Origin: an uncultured Oscillospiraceae bacterium
GTDB taxonomy: Bacteria > Bacillota > Clostridia > Oscillospirales > Oscillospiraceae
Direction: 5' to 3'
Assembly: GCA_900769995.1 (NCBI GenBank)
Contig: CAAGIT010000121.1
Location: 1 to 5,772, forward strand
Length of the DNA stretch: 5,772 nucleotides
Below, piece after piece: positions 5,767 through 5,772 of the stretch. Position 1 is the stretch's first letter. Each line of letters opens with the position of its first letter. A model generated the notes under the pieces. The model saw only the letters and a list, made by a program, of their open reading frames with translations. It was not told where the DNA came from and ran no database searches. The position numbers were made by a program, and so were the translations under genes.

Positions 5767-5772
5767 TGCCAT

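Noticed and set aside
1..5772. Defence island, toxin-antitoxin pair, insertion sequence or CRISPR array
   Set aside because: No transposase, tandem spaced repeats, toxin partner or defence protein is present. The large genes are a surface nuclease and two housekeeping or metabolic enzymes.

Overview
The window looks like chromosome of a Gram-positive, anaerobic, probably gut-dwelling clostridium (class Clostridia, Oscillospiraceae/Ruminococcaceae-like). The grounds are a large secreted protein that combines InlB-type repeats, Cys-rich GH...PTCT...CxxCG repeats and three SLH domains; an oxygen-sensitive [4Fe-4S] L-serine dehydratase; a short 'archaeal-type' prolyl-tRNA synthetase with a C-terminal zinc site; strong AGGAGG-type ribosome-binding sites; and TGn-extended -10 promoters. 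Coding GC is moderately high. The lineage is an inference from gene content, not from a search.

Layout, left to right. Bases 1-152 hold no gene. They contain a nested inverted repeat (8-105) that can fold as a branched RNA, then a strong GC-rich hairpin (108-147) just past the stop of the first gene. At 153-2504 (minus) is a 783-residue SLH-anchored endonuclease I-family nuclease, with its extended -10 promoter at 2537-2545. An AT-rich gap (2505-2691) holds that promoter and two hairpins that probably end the next transcript. At 2692-3903 (minus) is a single-chain iron-sulfur L-serine dehydratase (sdaA) with a well-formed promoter at 3932-3960. At 3961-4119 (minus) is a 52-codon gene with a near-perfect Shine-Dalgarno site; its protein has the strand-helix-helix pattern of a ribbon-helix-helix (RHH) DNA-binding protein. 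At 4239-5675 (plus) is proS. It is followed by a 13-bp terminator hairpin and, at the window edge, a GC-rich palindromic repeat.

How the parts relate. The nuclease, the dehydratase and proS each have their own promoter-like signal, so they look like separate units, not one operon. The dehydratase turns L-serine into pyruvate and ammonia in the cytoplasm. The nuclease is exported and held on the cell wall, where it would degrade outside DNA or RNA. ProRS charges tRNA-Pro. The most suggestive point is the divergent 119-bp spacer between the small RHH-like gene and proS. It carries a 17-bp direct repeat (15 of 17 identical, 48 bp apart) that brackets the proS -10 box, which is what operator sites for the small protein could look like. 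The branched hairpin region at the left edge is the other candidate for something undescribed. No mobile element, CRISPR array, tRNA or rRNA was recognised.
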